DNA of 51,661 nucleotides from an uncultured Nitrospirota bacterium (GTDB lineage Bacteria; CG2-30-53-67), in NCBI GenBank assembly GCA_947259355.1, contig CAMYMF010000043.1, positions 1 through 51,661 on the forward strand, written 5' to 3'. Positions 23,176-32,085 of the stretch are shown piece after piece. The position numbers were made by a program, and so were the translations under genes. The notes beneath the pieces were generated by a model. That model was not told where the DNA came from. It saw only the letters and a list, made by a program, of their open reading frames with translations, and ran no database searches. Numbering within the stretch: the stretch's first letter is position 1; each line of letters starts with the position of its first letter.

Positions 23176-24117
23176 ATGGGCCGATCATTTCTTACGTTGC
23201 TGGCGGGCTGCCTGCTCCTGCTCGCGCCCTGCCGCCTGCTCTGTGCGGACATGAACAGACTGGCTGACAAACTGATGTCCCATGTGACCGTGCTCTCGGA
23301 GGAGATCGGAGAGAGAAATGCCGGCCGGTACAGCGCACTGGAGCGGGCCGGTGCCTACATCGAAGAGAGCTTCCGACAGATGGGGTATGCCCCCGAGAGC
23401 CAGTTCTATGAGCTCGAAGGGCGGCCCTACCGCAATATTTACGTCACACTGCCGGGAAACCGCCTGCCCGAGGAGTTCATTGTTGTCGGCGCACATTACG
23501 ATACGGTTCCCGGGACACCCGGCGCGGATGACAACGCGAGCGGCGTCGCCGGATTGCTCGAGCTGGCCGGTCTGTTCGCCGGCAAAACGCAGGCAAGAAC
23601 GCTGAGGTTCATCGCATTTACCAATGAAGAGCCGCCCTATTTCCGGAGCCGAAAGATGGGAAGCCGCGTTTACGCCCGGGCCGCACGGGAGCGTGGCGAG
23701 AAGATCACCGCCATGCTCTGCTTGGAGATGATCGGCTATTTCAGTGACCAAAAGGGCTCCCAGTCTTATCCGCTTCCCTTGATGAGGCTGGCCTATCCCG
23801 ATGCCGCGAATTTCATCGCCGTCGTCGGGGATCTGCGCTCCCGCACGCTGGTCAAGCGTGTGGCGCGGGGACTCGCGAGCCAGACGGGCGTGGGCGTCGA
23901 GTCTCTGGCCACCTTCACCTTCGTGCCGGGCATCGATTTTTCCGACCACTACTCATTCTACAAGGAAGGCTATCGGGCTGTCATGATCACGGATACCGCC
24001 TTTTACCGTAACACCCACTACCACATGTCCAGCGACCGAGCGGCCACTCTTGATTACAGAGCGATGGCCCACGTGGTGGAGGGGCTCCGCCACAGCCTGC
24101 TCGATTTGGCTGAGTGA
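23176..24117 (+). CDS. Secreted M28-family zinc peptidase
   Basis: 313 residues with a clear signal peptide (FLTLLAGCLLLLAPCRLLCA; a possible lipobox LLCA could make it a lipoprotein). The co-catalytic zinc site of M28 aminopeptidases is complete: His and Asp in IVVGAHYDTVPGTPGADDNA, the catalytic Glu pair in FTNEEPPYF, and the final His in NTHYHMSSD. IDFSDHYSFYKEGYRAVM is also typical. It probably trims N-terminal residues from peptides in the periplasm or outside. The ATG has CGGAGG about 10 nt upstream. Divergent from lolD. Confidence 0.92.
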   Translation: MGRSFLTLLAGCLLLLAPCRLLCADMNRLADKLMSHVTVLSEEIGERNAGRYSALERAGAYIEESFRQMGYAPESQFYELEGRPYRNIYVTLPGNRLPEEFIVVGAHYDTVPGTPGADDNASGVAGLLELAGLFAGKTQARTLRFIAFTNEEPPYFRSRKMGSRVYARAARERGEKITAMLCLEMIGYFSDQKGSQSYPLPLMRLAYPDAANFIAVVGDLRSRTLVKRVARGLASQTGVGVESLATFTFVPGIDFSDHYSFYKEGYRAVMITDTAFYRNTHYHMSSDRAATLDYRAMAHVVEGLRHSLLDLAE

Positions 24118-24362
24118 AGAGCAAAACAAAGGGGTCAGGGATTCACGGAGCAAGGATGCGAGAATTTGCGTGAAAAAGACCGGAAAGGGATGCTCAGGAC
24201 AGGCTCCACGAAGAGTGTTTCTTGGCGCTCACTGATCCATAAAAAGTAAATTTTTTCAATCTATTAAAGCTGATTATATCATGTGTTACTCTAAGCACTA
24301 AATAGCCGATCCTTTCGGGTTGTCCACGCCAATCGGTGAAGGCTGCCCGAGCCCTTCTCTTT

Positions 24363-25385
24363 TCACATGACCTCGGGCAGACAGGTACCCAGGGCTGATC
24401 GCAGATCCTGCAGCTCGGGGTACTGGGCGAGGTTCTCCCGGACATAGCCGAATGTGTTGGGCAGGTAACGGAGGTACTCCTTTTTCCCTTTAACCACAGC
24501 CATGTAGCCGAAGGTGCCGGCGGCTTTGAGATTTCGTTGAATGGAGACCCAGTCGAACATCCTTCGGAATTCAGGGCGGTCCGTTTGCGTCCCTTCCATC
24601 CGATCTCGGCCGTCCAGATAGAGAGCAATCAGCTCGTCGACCACCTCCTCGGGCAGCCGGACATAGGAGTCCCGAAGCAGCGAGCAGAGGTCATATTGAA
24701 GCGGCCCGAGGCGAGCGTCCTGGAAATCAATGATACCGATGATGCCGTTGTGGACCATCAGGTTCCGGCTGTGGTAGTCCCGGTGGGTGAAATACTTCGG
24801 CTGCTCGGCGATTACGCGGCACAAGCGCTCAAAATGGCGCCGGATTCTCTCTGCATCGGCCTGAGCCACGCACCGTTCGAAATAACCCTGCACCGTGTGC
24901 TCCAGAAAGAAGTTGAGCTCCCACATTAACTTCTCCAGGTCAAAACTGAACCGGAAAGCCATACAATGTTCGCAACGCTTTCGCGTGCCGACAAGCTGCA
25001 GGGTCAGCAGTTCCTCAACGGCTTTGCGGTACAACGACAACGATGGGATGATCCCCCTGCGGCGGACGTGTTCCTCCAGGGTTGTGTCGCCCAAGTCCTC
25101 AAGAACGAGGAGGCCTTCGGCGGGATCGTAGTGGTGCAGTTCGGGTACCGGCACGCGGCAGATTCTCAAATGGTTCAGGATATTGATATAGGGGAGATCG
25201 TCCGGGTCTGCAGGGGCCGGCAGTGGTGGCGCCAACGCCATGACGATACGCGTTTGCCCCCCTGGAAGACGGGCGCGATAAAACTGGCGATCCGAGGCAT
25301 CTCCCGTCAGGCTTTCGAGGTCCACCTTTTCGGGTGAAATGCCCTCGGATGCCGCGAGGCTTCTTTGAATAGTACTCGTATTCAT
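24363..25385 (-). CDS. Aminoglycoside phosphotransferase-family kinase, AmgK-like
   Basis: 340 residues, cytoplasmic kinase fold. The N-terminal lobe has LTGDASDRQFYRARL, a hallmark of AmgK-type anomeric N-acetylmuramate/N-acetylglucosamine kinases. The hinge is LLVLEDLGDTTLEEHV, the catalytic loop FTHRDYHSRNLMVHNG and the metal site GIIDFQDARLGPLQYDLCSL, all intact. AmgK acts in cell-wall recycling upstream of the uridylyltransferase MurU; no murU is visible here, so the substrate remains inferred. A 245-base gap with no supportable gene separates it from the convergent M28 peptidase. Confidence 0.82.
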   Translation of the reverse strand: MNTSTIQRSLAASEGISPEKVDLESLTGDASDRQFYRARLPGGQTRIVMALAPPLPAPADPDDLPYINILNHLRICRVPVPELHHYDPAEGLLVLEDLGDTTLEEHVRRRGIIPSLSLYRKAVEELLTLQLVGTRKRCEHCMAFRFSFDLEKLMWELNFFLEHTVQGYFERCVAQADAERIRRHFERLCRVIAEQPKYFTHRDYHSRNLMVHNGIIGIIDFQDARLGPLQYDLCSLLRDSYVRLPEEVVDELIALYLDGRDRMEGTQTDRPEFRRMFDWVSIQRNLKAAGTFGYMAVVKGKKEYLRYLPNTFGYVRENLAQYPELQDLRSALGTCLPEVM

Positions 25386-25520
25386 GTGGCCCGGAAAAAC
25401 TGTGAGTAATCACTTAATATGCGAACGATAACCCTATGAATAGAGAAAGAATCCCGGTGTAAGATTTGAACAGAATCTTAACATTGGGTCCCTCCGATGT
25501 CAATTTATTCGCAGAGTGTG

Positions 25521-25553
25521 AAAAGTGGAAAACTCTGGGCAAAAAGTGGAAAA
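25521..25553 (+). promoter_or_regulatory. Phased direct repeats, candidate enhancer for the sigma54 promoter
   Basis: AAAAGTGGAAAA occurs at 25521-25532 and again at 25542-25553, spaced by 21 bp, two helical turns. A related inverted copy lies at about 25558-25567. They are 130-160 bp upstream of the sigma54 promoter at 25681, the usual place for activator sites. The rest of the 25386-25724 gap is AT-rich with no gene. Confidence 0.5.
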
Positions 25554-25680
25554 AGATTTCACTTTTGAGGAAATTCTTTTCTCCGGGTTCGGGATCTGGT
25601 GCGGGACTACGCATCCATTGACAAGTTAAAATGATTGAAAATAAAAGATATTAGATCTTAAAATAGATTATTCATTTTTA

Positions 25681-25696
25681 TGGCACGATTTCTGCT
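25681..25696 (+). promoter_or_regulatory. Sigma54 (RpoN) promoter
   Basis: TGGCACGATTTCTGCT: a perfect -24 TGGCACG, GG and GC exactly 10 nt apart, and CTGCT at -12. Transcription would start near 25707, just ahead of the GGAGAGG ribosome site of the next gene. Confidence 0.82.
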
Positions 25697-25724
25697 AAAA
25701 AATGCCTTCAGGAGAGGTGATAAC

Positions 25725-26372
25725 ATGATATTCAAAGGCTTAAATTTTTTCACGACAAAGAAGAAGGACTCCGGGAGACCGGTCCCGCCGAAGGAGGAGA
25801 ATCCCTACAACAAAGTGGCGGACGAGCTCAAAAAGAGCGCCGAGGAACTGGAACGGGCCACGCAAAAACTCCAGGTATCGTTTCAGGCCCGCCAGCAGGC
25901 AATCAAGAAGCTCGTGGCCATCAGCAGCACTTTGAACCGAGGGATCACCATGAAGGGGAGTCTGAACGGGAAGAGCGAGCGCAGGCATGGCCCGAAACCG
26001 ATGCCGACGTCGGGCGCGGTTCGAAAGATGAAGATGGCCGAGTCCCAGCTCTTCGAGGTATACCGGGAGGCGTGTCTTAATTTTATTCAAACCGATAAGA
26101 CCTATTATTTTAAAATTCGTAACCACTCCCCGTTCCTGAGCAGCATGTACAAACGCCATATGGGCAATCTGAGATACTACGATCAGGAACTCCGCAGGTT
26201 GAGCCGCACCGATTTGGCCCAATACAAGTTCAATGAGGCGGAGGCTTTCATCGCCCACCAGGTCATTATCGCTGTGAATCGAATGGGCCGGGAAAAGTTT
26301 ATCAAAGAAGGACACCAGGTTCTCTATAATCAATTGTGTGCCAAGTTTCTCACCAACCCATCCACACCATAA
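25725..26372 (+). CDS. Hypothetical protein under sigma54 control
   Basis: 215 residues from the ATG at 25725 (GGAGAGGTGAT ribosome site). No signal peptide or membrane segment. Residues 25-80 are charged helix, probably a coiled coil (VADELKKSAEELERATQ). A basic linker with SERRHGPKPMPTSG follows. The C-terminal part (about 105-210) is helical and rich in Tyr, Phe and Lys (TDKTYYFKIRNHSPFLSSMY). I recognise no family. The high Lys content and strong strictly spaced sigma54 promoter suggest conditional, possibly abundant expression. A strong hairpin follows the gene at 26406-26437, so it is monocistronic. Confidence 0.82.
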   Translation: MIFKGLNFFTTKKKDSGRPVPPKEENPYNKVADELKKSAEELERATQKLQVSFQARQQAIKKLVAISSTLNRGITMKGSLNGKSERRHGPKPMPTSGAVRKMKMAESQLFEVYREACLNFIQTDKTYYFKIRNHSPFLSSMYKRHMGNLRYYDQELRRLSRTDLAQYKFNEAEAFIAHQVIIAVNRMGREKFIKEGHQVLYNQLCAKFLTNPSTP

Positions 26373-26405
26373 CGCTTGCCTGTTGGACGTCAGATAGCAC
26401 GTCCA

Positions 26406-26437
26406 CTGCGGGGGTTTGAGGAGTCAAACCCCCGCAG
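26406..26437 (+). terminator. Perfect 14-bp hairpin after the sigma54-controlled gene
   Basis: CTGCGGGGGTTTGA pairs perfectly with the matching arm across a 4-nt GGAG loop, 33 nt after the stop codon. There is no T-run, so it may act as a factor-assisted terminator or an mRNA 3' stabiliser. Confidence 0.65.
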
Positions 26438-26852
26438 TCATTTGACTCAATGCTGCGCCACGCTCCGACGACGGATCGACGGTCAGACGGGGTCCGAAAA
26501 GGGCCTGAACCGGGACCAGGGGGGAAAATTGTGTCATTTCTTGTTGAAATGTGCCATAATGCGATGCCAAAAACAGCGACGAATCGAAAAGCCCTGCCCG
26601 TTCCATCTGGGGCTGCTCGGGTGGACAACATGGGGCGAGTGCATGAAACAGCGTCGGCGTCCGGGTCGGCGGTGTTTGAGAGGAGTGGGGGAGGTGATAA
26701 GCGCGCGTGTCATCATGCCGGACTTCTGGATGCCTTCGAAAAGATGACGTCTAAGACTCTGAAATAGCAGGAGCTGGCCATGCTTCGATCCTGAAACCTT
26801 AACAATGCGTGGCACTAGAAGAGGGGGTAGTTCCACCGGAAGAGAGGTCAAC
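26438..26852. other. Intergenic region with no recognised gene
   Basis: About 415 bases. Several frames of 90-120 codons exist on both strands, but none has a ribosome site with family resemblance. TGGCAC at about 26811 lacks the correctly spaced GC and is not a sigma54 promoter. I see nothing else in it. Confidence 0.4.
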
Positions 26853-27416
26853 ATGAGAACGCATTTTCTTCTGGCGGTGATGGTTGTGTTGGTGGTTTCC
26901 CTGCTGCCCGATGATCGAGTGGGCGCACGCTACGCCAACGATGGTATGGAGCTGATCAAGTTCACTACCCTGGAGAACTCGTTCTGCAGAACCGAGATTT
27001 TTCAAGAGTACAACAAGTACGACGAATTCAATAAGTACCTCAGCGTCGCCTTCGTTGTTTTCCCAAGCTTCCTACACCAGCGGCTTGGTATTTCGTGGAA
27101 CAATGACAGCTTTGACGGCCGTCAGAAAAGGCTGGAAATCCAAATTGTGTCGGAAAAGACTTTGAACGGACAGATCCGCCGGCGTTTCGGCGTTCGGCAG
27201 CAGGTCGAGGCCCTGTATGATCCGATGACAAACACGATATACATCTCCAAAGATCAGGACTTCCAGACGCTGGTGCATGAGTATTTTCACTTTCTCCGAG
27301 ACGTGTCCGGTGTGCAGATGGAGGACCGGTTGGAAGAAGCACTGGCAGACGAGTTCAGTCAGCTGATCGTGGAGCAGGTCGATCCCTATGCGGGGCATGT
27401 CCCATCTTTCATGTGA
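26853..27416 (+). CDS. Small secreted HExxH metalloprotease-like protein
   Basis: 187 residues from the ATG at 26853 (AAGAGAGG ribosome site). A signal peptide covers about residues 1-25 (LLAVMVVLVVSLLPDDRVGA). The mature part has a zinc-protease motif LVHEYFHFLRD (H-E-Y-F-H) at about 145 and a downstream LEEALADEFSQLI whose Glu could be the third ligand, so a gluzincin-like site. The predicted mature size, about 160 residues, is small for a protease. No family name is recognised. It is followed by the promoter of the amidase cluster and is probably transcribed alone. Confidence 0.75.
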   Translation: MRTHFLLAVMVVLVVSLLPDDRVGARYANDGMELIKFTTLENSFCRTEIFQEYNKYDEFNKYLSVAFVVFPSFLHQRLGISWNNDSFDGRQKRLEIQIVSEKTLNGQIRRRFGVRQQVEALYDPMTNTIYISKDQDFQTLVHEYFHFLRDVSGVQMEDRLEEALADEFSQLIVEQVDPYAGHVPSFM

Positions 27417-27454
27417 TTCGCTGGCCGCCAAGGCAGGCTGTGACCGCCGTCCAT

Positions 27455-27483
27455 TTGACACTCCTTTCAATTTGATCTATCAT
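27455..27483 (+). promoter_or_regulatory. Strong sigma70-type promoter for the amidase-rdgB cluster
   Basis: TTGACA (27455-27460), a 17-nt spacer and TATCAT (27478-27483): 6/6 and 5/6 matches. It lies 57 nt before the amidase start codon. Confidence 0.82.
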
Positions 27484-27539
27484 CGCGCCGCCCTGAAAGC
27501 GCTCAGTATCGATCTTGACGCAGCAGAATTGGACAGGCG

Positions 27540-28274
27540 ATGCGATCTCTTTTTCGGCCCATGGGGGGCTTCTTCTTTCAATGCATATTGGCCGCCGTGC
27601 TAATGGTGCTGGTCGGTCTTGCGGCTGACGTCAAGGCGGTCGACGATACGGTGATCTTTCTCGACCCCGGTCACGGCGGTGAAGACACAGGCATTGTGGG
27701 CGGCGGCGGGTTGACGGAAAAGTCGGTCTGCCTCGATCTGGCGAAGCGGCTCAAGCAAAAGATCGACGAGCGTCTCGGTTATCGCACCTATCTGACCCGG
27801 GGGGAGGACAAAAGCCTCAGTCTGGATGAACGGGCTGCGCTGGCAAACAACCATCGTGCCACCCTCTTTATCAGCATACATCTTGGCGCTTTTCCGGATC
27901 AACGGTACCGGGGTGTGGGTGTGTTCTACCCTGCGGGGAGGTTCCACGAGGCTGCCGGTCGGCCGCAACCGCTTCCGGAATGGGATGCGCTTCAGGCAAC
28001 CCACCGGGAGACATCGAAGGCCCTCGCCGGGAAGCTCCATCATGCACTGCTCCGGCGGTTTCCCGACGGCGGAGATCTTGGTGTGCATGCGCTGCCCCTC
28101 TATCCCCTGGCGGCGCTGAATATGCCGGCCGTTTTGGTCGAGCCCGCCGTGTTGAGCCGTGCCGCGGAAGAAGAGAAGCTTGGCAGCGAGTCGGTGCGGG
28201 ATGCCCTGGCCGAAGGCCTTTTTGAGGGGGTCGATCTCTTCCTGAAGAACGGTGTTGCCGGAGAACGGCCATGA
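27540..28274 (+). CDS. N-acetylmuramoyl-L-alanine amidase (Amidase_3)
   Basis: 244 residues. N-terminal signal or anchor at about 10-32, then a single catalytic Amidase_3 domain. It cleaves the amide bond between MurNAc and the stem peptide in the periplasm. The zinc ligands and catalytic Glu are visible: His in IFLDPGHGGEDTG, Glu in GGLTEKSVCLDLAKRL, His in LFISIHLGAFPD, and the final Glu in MPAVLVEPAVLS. There is no AMIN or SPOR targeting domain, so it is a minimal form. The stop overlaps the GerMN gene by ATGA. Confidence 0.92.
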   Translation: MRSLFRPMGGFFFQCILAAVLMVLVGLAADVKAVDDTVIFLDPGHGGEDTGIVGGGGLTEKSVCLDLAKRLKQKIDERLGYRTYLTRGEDKSLSLDERAALANNHRATLFISIHLGAFPDQRYRGVGVFYPAGRFHEAAGRPQPLPEWDALQATHRETSKALAGKLHHALLRRFPDGGDLGVHALPLYPLAALNMPAVLVEPAVLSRAAEEEKLGSESVRDALAEGLFEGVDLFLKNGVAGERP

Positions 28275-28864
28275 GTGCTCGGGCACGCGTCTTAGATTCT
28301 CGCCTCATCTGGGTCTTCCTGGCACTGATCCTTGCGGCGGCCATTGCCTTTTTTCTGTCACGACCGGATCGGCCGGGGCCTGTGGCGCGGCCTATGGATG
28401 AGATCTATCTTCCCGGCTATCCCCTCTATTCGGAAAGTGCGGAGCGGATGCCAGTACAGCTCTTTTTCCCTGATATCGATCTTGATCTGAAGATGGAGAG
28501 CCGGGAAATCTATCGCTCAGACGAAACGGCCGACCGTCTGCGGCAGGTGGTGGTGCTGACGCTTGGCGGCCCCCGTGCAGAGGGTCTGCTCAGACCCTTC
28601 AGCGAGGGTGTCCGGCTGCGGGAGCTCTATCTCTACGAGGGGACGGTTTACGTGGACCTGGACATCCCTGAGAAAGCGGCCATGCAGACAGGAACCTTCA
28701 TGGAACACCTGGCGGTTCGCGCCCTGGAGGCGTCGCTGGTTCAAGGGTTCCCGGAAGTGGAGCGGCTCCGTATCGTGCGAAATGGTCAGGAGGTGGAGAC
28801 CCTCTTTGGGCATATCGATGTCCGCTATCCCCGGCCGGCTTTTGCGGCAAGTCCTGCTGGGTGA
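28271..28864 (+). CDS. GerMN-domain membrane-anchored protein
   Basis: 197 residues. One membrane helix (about 12-30, LIWVFLALILAAAIAFFLS) and an exported GerMN domain: MPVQLFFPDIDLDLKMESRE, LLRPFSEGVRLRELYLYEGT and VYVDLDIP are typical. GerMN domains occur in spore germination proteins but also, as here, next to cell-wall amidases in Gram-negative anaerobes, where they may bind peptidoglycan. Translationally coupled to the amidase (4-nt overlap). The exact role is not established. Confidence 0.85.
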   Translation: MSARARVLDSRLIWVFLALILAAAIAFFLSRPDRPGPVARPMDEIYLPGYPLYSESAERMPVQLFFPDIDLDLKMESREIYRSDETADRLRQVVVLTLGGPRAEGLLRPFSEGVRLRELYLYEGTVYVDLDIPEKAAMQTGTFMEHLAVRALEASLVQGFPEVERLRIVRNGQEVETLFGHIDVRYPRPAFAASPAG

Positions 28865-28915
28865 CAGGGGAAGCAGCCGCGTTGTCGTTCACACCCCATT
28901 GGTAAGGAAGATCCG

Positions 28916-29710
28916 TTGAACCGTCCCATTGGCATTTTTGACTCCGGCGTCGGAGGACTGACCGTTTTTCACGAGGTCATGAAACGCCTCCCCCAGGAGG
29001 ACCTGCTTTATTTCGGGGATACCGCACGCGTGCCTTACGGTATCAAGTCCGCGGAAACCGTGACCCGTTATTCCATGGAAATCACCCGCTTCCTCATGGA
29101 ACAGCAGATTAAGCTGCTCATCGTCGCGTGCAACACCGCCTCCTCCGTCGCCCTTTCCGCACTCCAATCGGCCTTCACCATTCCCGTGCTGGGGGTGCTG
29201 CTTCCCGGGGCGAAGGCGGCCGTGCGATATTCGATCCACCACCGCATCGGGGTCATCGGCACGGAGGCGACCATCGGCAGCAGCGCCTATGTGGGGGCCA
29301 TCCAAGCGCTGGATCCCAGGGTCATTGTCCACACCCGGGTCTGTCCACTTTTTGTTCCATTGGCGGAAGAGGGCTGGGGCGCACACGCCATTGCGGAGGC
29401 CGTGGCTCGGGAGTATCTGGAAGATCTTTGCCGCACGGGTGTCGACACGGTGGTGCTCGGTTGTACGCATTACCCCCTGCTCAAGGGAGCCATCGGCAAG
29501 ATCATGGGGGAATCGGTGACTCTGGTGGACTCCGCGCGGGAGACGGCAACGGAGGTGCAGACTCTCCTGCTTGATCAGGGGCTTTCCCGCACGGACAACT
29601 CCGAGCCCTTGCGAAAATATTTTGTCACCGACGCACCGGAGCGGTTCCGCAAGGTGGGAGAGCGTTTCCTACAGCATCCCCTGCCAAATGTTGAAAAAGT
29701 GATCCTCTGA
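28916..29710 (+). CDS. murI: Glutamate racemase
   Basis: 264 residues, the normal length. It makes D-glutamate for peptidoglycan. Diagnostic segments: [17 protein letters not shown] with the conserved Asp-Ser, [13 protein letters not shown], the first catalytic Cys in [13 protein letters not shown] at about 74, and the second in [15 protein letters not shown] at about 186. The start is TTG at 28916 with AAGGAAG 6 nt upstream; no in-frame ATG is better placed. Its place between cell-wall and RNA/nucleotide housekeeping genes is common in deltaproteobacteria. Confidence 0.96.
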   Translation: MNRPIGIFDSGVGGLTVFHEVMKRLPQEDLLYFGDTARVPYGIKSAETVTRYSMEITRFLMEQQIKLLIVACNTASSVALSALQSAFTIPVLGVLLPGAKAAVRYSIHHRIGVIGTEATIGSSAYVGAIQALDPRVIVHTRVCPLFVPLAEEGWGAHAIAEAVAREYLEDLCRTGVDTVVLGCTHYPLLKGAIGKIMGESVTLVDSARETATEVQTLLLDQGLSRTDNSEPLRKYFVTDAPERFRKVGERFLQHPLPNVEKVIL

Positions 29711-29898
29711 CGCATTTCCGGCTTCTTTCCTTCCATTTTTTCATGCGGGTGAAACGGAGTACACGAAATCTACTGCTGAAGCTCTTGACTCCGGTACCAA
29801 AACCCAGTATGGTTATATCCTTTGTGTGCTGGCGAACTTCGCTTGGGCTGCGACCGGGAAAGGGTTCCCGGGAGAAGCACGCGGACAGAATAGAGAAC

Positions 29899-30633
29899 AT
29901 GGTGCGAATAGACGGGCGCGCGAAAGATGCCCTGCGCGTAACCAAGATCACCCGGAACTATATCCGGCATGCCGAAGGATCGGTCCTCTTCGAGATGGGA
30001 GAGACCCGGGTGATCTGTACCGCATCCGTCGAGGATTCGGTACCGCCCTGGTTGCGAAACTCCGGGCAGGGATGGGTGACGGCGGAGTATGCCATGCTCC
30101 CTCGCTCGGCGGGTCAGCGGATCGTCCGGGAATCAGCCCGGGGAAGAATCGGCGGCCGGACCCACGAGATCCAGCGATTGATCGGGCGATCCATGCGGGC
30201 AATTGTTGACCGGAAGGCTCTCGGGGAGCAGAGCATCATTCTCGATTGTGATGTGATTCAGGCCGACGGCGGAACCCGAACGGCCGCCATCACCGGCGCG
30301 TTCATTGCGCTGGCCGACGCCTTGACCTGGATGCACCGGGGCGGATTGATCCCCCAAATACCGCTCGCCGATTTCGTCGCCGCCGTGAGTGTCGGCATCG
30401 TGGACGGCGAGCCGATGCTCGATCTGTGTTACGATGAGGACTCGCGTGCGGAGGTGGACATGAATGTCGTCATGACCGGCGACATGCGGCTCATCGAGGT
30501 GCAAGGGACAGCGGAAGGGGAGCCGTTCTCCCGGGCAGAACTCGACGGGCTTCTCACGCTTGCAGAAAAGGGGATCGGCGAACTGATCGGGATACAGCGA
30601 GAACTGATCGGTGATATCAAAAACGGAGGGTGA
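29899..30633 (+). CDS. rph: Ribonuclease PH
   Basis: 244 residues from the ATG at 29899, where conserved homology starts ([13 protein letters not shown]); an upstream 52-codon extension has no family support. It trims tRNA 3' ends by phosphorolysis. Landmarks: [35 protein letters not shown], the phosphate-binding segment [19 protein letters not shown] and [19 protein letters not shown]. Separated from murI by 188 nt and from rdgB by 9 nt. Five tRNA genes lie just downstream, though there is no evidence of linked regulation. Confidence 0.96.
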   Translation: MVRIDGRAKDALRVTKITRNYIRHAEGSVLFEMGETRVICTASVEDSVPPWLRNSGQGWVTAEYAMLPRSAGQRIVRESARGRIGGRTHEIQRLIGRSMRAIVDRKALGEQSIILDCDVIQADGGTRTAAITGAFIALADALTWMHRGGLIPQIPLADFVAAVSVGIVDGEPMLDLCYDEDSRAEVDMNVVMTGDMRLIEVQGTAEGEPFSRAELDGLLTLAEKGIGELIGIQRELIGDIKNGG

Positions 30634-30642
30634 TCGCACCGG

Positions 30643-31248
30643 ATGGATTTGGTCATCGCAACGAAGAACCGCAACAAGCTGGAGGAGATTCGGCAGATCC
30701 TCGCGGGAACGGGCTTGCGGGTCCTGGGCTCGGCAGATATTCAGGCCCTTCCAGACGTGGTGGAAGACGGGCTGACCTTTGAAGAGAATGCTCGCAAGAA
30801 GGCCTTGACCATTGCGAAGCTCACGGGTCGGCTGACCCTGGCCGACGATTCGGGCCTTGTCGTGGACGCCCTGAACGGCCGACCAGGTGTTCTATCGGCA
30901 CGCTACTCGGGAGAGAACGCCACGCCTGCCGAGAACAACCAGAAACTTCTGGAAGAACTCAAGGATATTCCTATGAAAAAACGAACAGCCCGCTTTGTCT
31001 GCGTGATGGCGCTGGCACGGCCGTCGGGGAAGGTCTCCGTCGTGGAGGGGCGGGCCGAAGGGCTCATTACCAGCGAGTTGCGGGGCAGGGAAGGGTTCGG
31101 TTACGACCCGCTGTTTCTGGTTCCGGAAAAGGGCAAGACCTTTGCAGAGATGACGTCCACCGAGAAGAACAGGATCAGCCACCGAGCCGTTGCGCTGCAC
31201 AAAGCCGCAGAGATTCTGGGGGCCGTTGCCCGTCGGGAAAAGAGTTGA
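30643..31248 (+). CDS. rdgB: XTP/dITP diphosphatase (Ham1/RdgB)
   Basis: 201 residues. It removes inosine and xanthosine triphosphates from the nucleotide pool. Motifs: LVIATKNRNKLEEI, VEDGLTFEENARKKA, LTLADDSGLVVDALNGRPGV, SARYSGENAT and GREGFGYDPLF. The final SHRAVALHKAAEIL is also typical. The ATG sits 9 nt after the rph stop with GGAGGGTG upstream. Its stop codon lies inside the -35 box of the tRNA promoter. Confidence 0.96.
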   Translation: MDLVIATKNRNKLEEIRQILAGTGLRVLGSADIQALPDVVEDGLTFEENARKKALTIAKLTGRLTLADDSGLVVDALNGRPGVLSARYSGENATPAENNQKLLEELKDIPMKKRTARFVCVMALARPSGKVSVVEGRAEGLITSELRGREGFGYDPLFLVPEKGKTFAEMTSTEKNRISHRAVALHKAAEILGAVARREKS

Positions 31249-31273
31249 ATTCGGAGAAGAGAATCGCTATACT
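31245..31273 (+). promoter_or_regulatory. Sigma70-type promoter for the tRNA cluster
   Basis: TTGAAT (31245-31250), 17-nt spacer, TATACT (31268-31273). It overlaps the rdgB stop and is about 55 nt upstream of tRNA-Pro. Confidence 0.75.
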
Positions 31274-31328
31274 GCCTCTGTTTCGACCGGATCGGCCCCG
31301 GCTCTTGGCGGGAAATGTGACAAATCGA

Positions 31329-31406
<78 letters not shown>

Positions 31407-31488
31407 TAACTACGGGAAACAGGAAATAGAAATTGGAAAATGGCGATTACTATTTCCAATTTTCTAGTTCCCGTTTTCCATACTTGTG
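31407..31488 (+). repeat. Hairpin-forming tRNA spacer 1
   Basis: Purine-rich left half (GGAAATAGAAATTGGAAAAT) and pyrimidine-rich right half (CTATTTCCAATTTTCTA, then CCCGTTTTCC) can form a long imperfect hairpin between tRNA-Pro and tRNA-Arg. Confidence 0.65.
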
Positions 31489-31565
<77 letters not shown>

Positions 31566-31669
31566 GTAAGATCGGAAAATAGAAAGTAGAAAATAGAAAA
31601 GAGGGAACGACCTCGACCTGTCTTAGCTCTTACTATTTCCTATTTTCTATTTTCCAATTTCTGAATTGT
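31566..31669 (+). repeat. Hairpin-forming tRNA spacer 2
   Basis: Left half with repeated GAAAATAGAAA blocks, right half CTATTTCCTATTTTCTATTT. The inner text TGTCTTAGCTCTTACTATTT also occurs in spacer 4 near 32034, so the spacers are related to each other. Confidence 0.7.
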
Positions 31670-31670
31670 G

Positions 31671-31747
31671 GTGGGTGTAGCTCAGGTGGTTAGAGCGCAA
31701 GGTTGTGGCCCTTGAGGTCGGGGGTTCAAGTCCCCTCACTCACCCCA
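31671..31747 (+). tRNA. tRNA-His (anticodon GTG)
   Basis: Acceptor GTGGGTG/CACTCAC, anticodon GTG in loop TTGTGGC. The extra 5' G (31670) that pairs with discriminator C73, an identity element of tRNA-His, is encoded, and so is CCA. Confidence 0.96.
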
Positions 31748-31878
31748 TTCATTTCGAGATCAGGTTGATGGGAAGCCGGGAATTGGGGAAGCGGTATATG
31801 GGACGAGCCGGGGGACAGAGATTTCATAAGCAGGTGCACGGAGCCATTTTCCAGTTCCCCTTTTCCGGTTTCCATCTC

Positions 31879-31959
<81 letters not shown>

Positions 31960-32085
31960 GACATTTCAGGAAATAGAAAATAGAAATTAGGAAATGGGGA
32001 ATTACAAATTAGGAAATAGAAAATAACCAGCTTGTCTTAGCTCTTACTATTTCCCATTTTCCATTTACCATTTCCCATCCCCAGT
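31960..32085 (+). repeat. Hairpin-forming tRNA spacer 4
   Basis: Purine-rich blocks such as GGAAATAGAAAATAG on the left face TTTCCCATTTTCCATTTACC on the right. It shares the TGTCTTAGCTCTTACTATTT text with spacer 2. Confidence 0.65.

Noticed and set aside
26376-26767. Frames of 105-123 codons between 26,376 and 26,767
   Set aside because: No ribosome site or family resemblance, and they overlap the hairpin that ends the previous gene.
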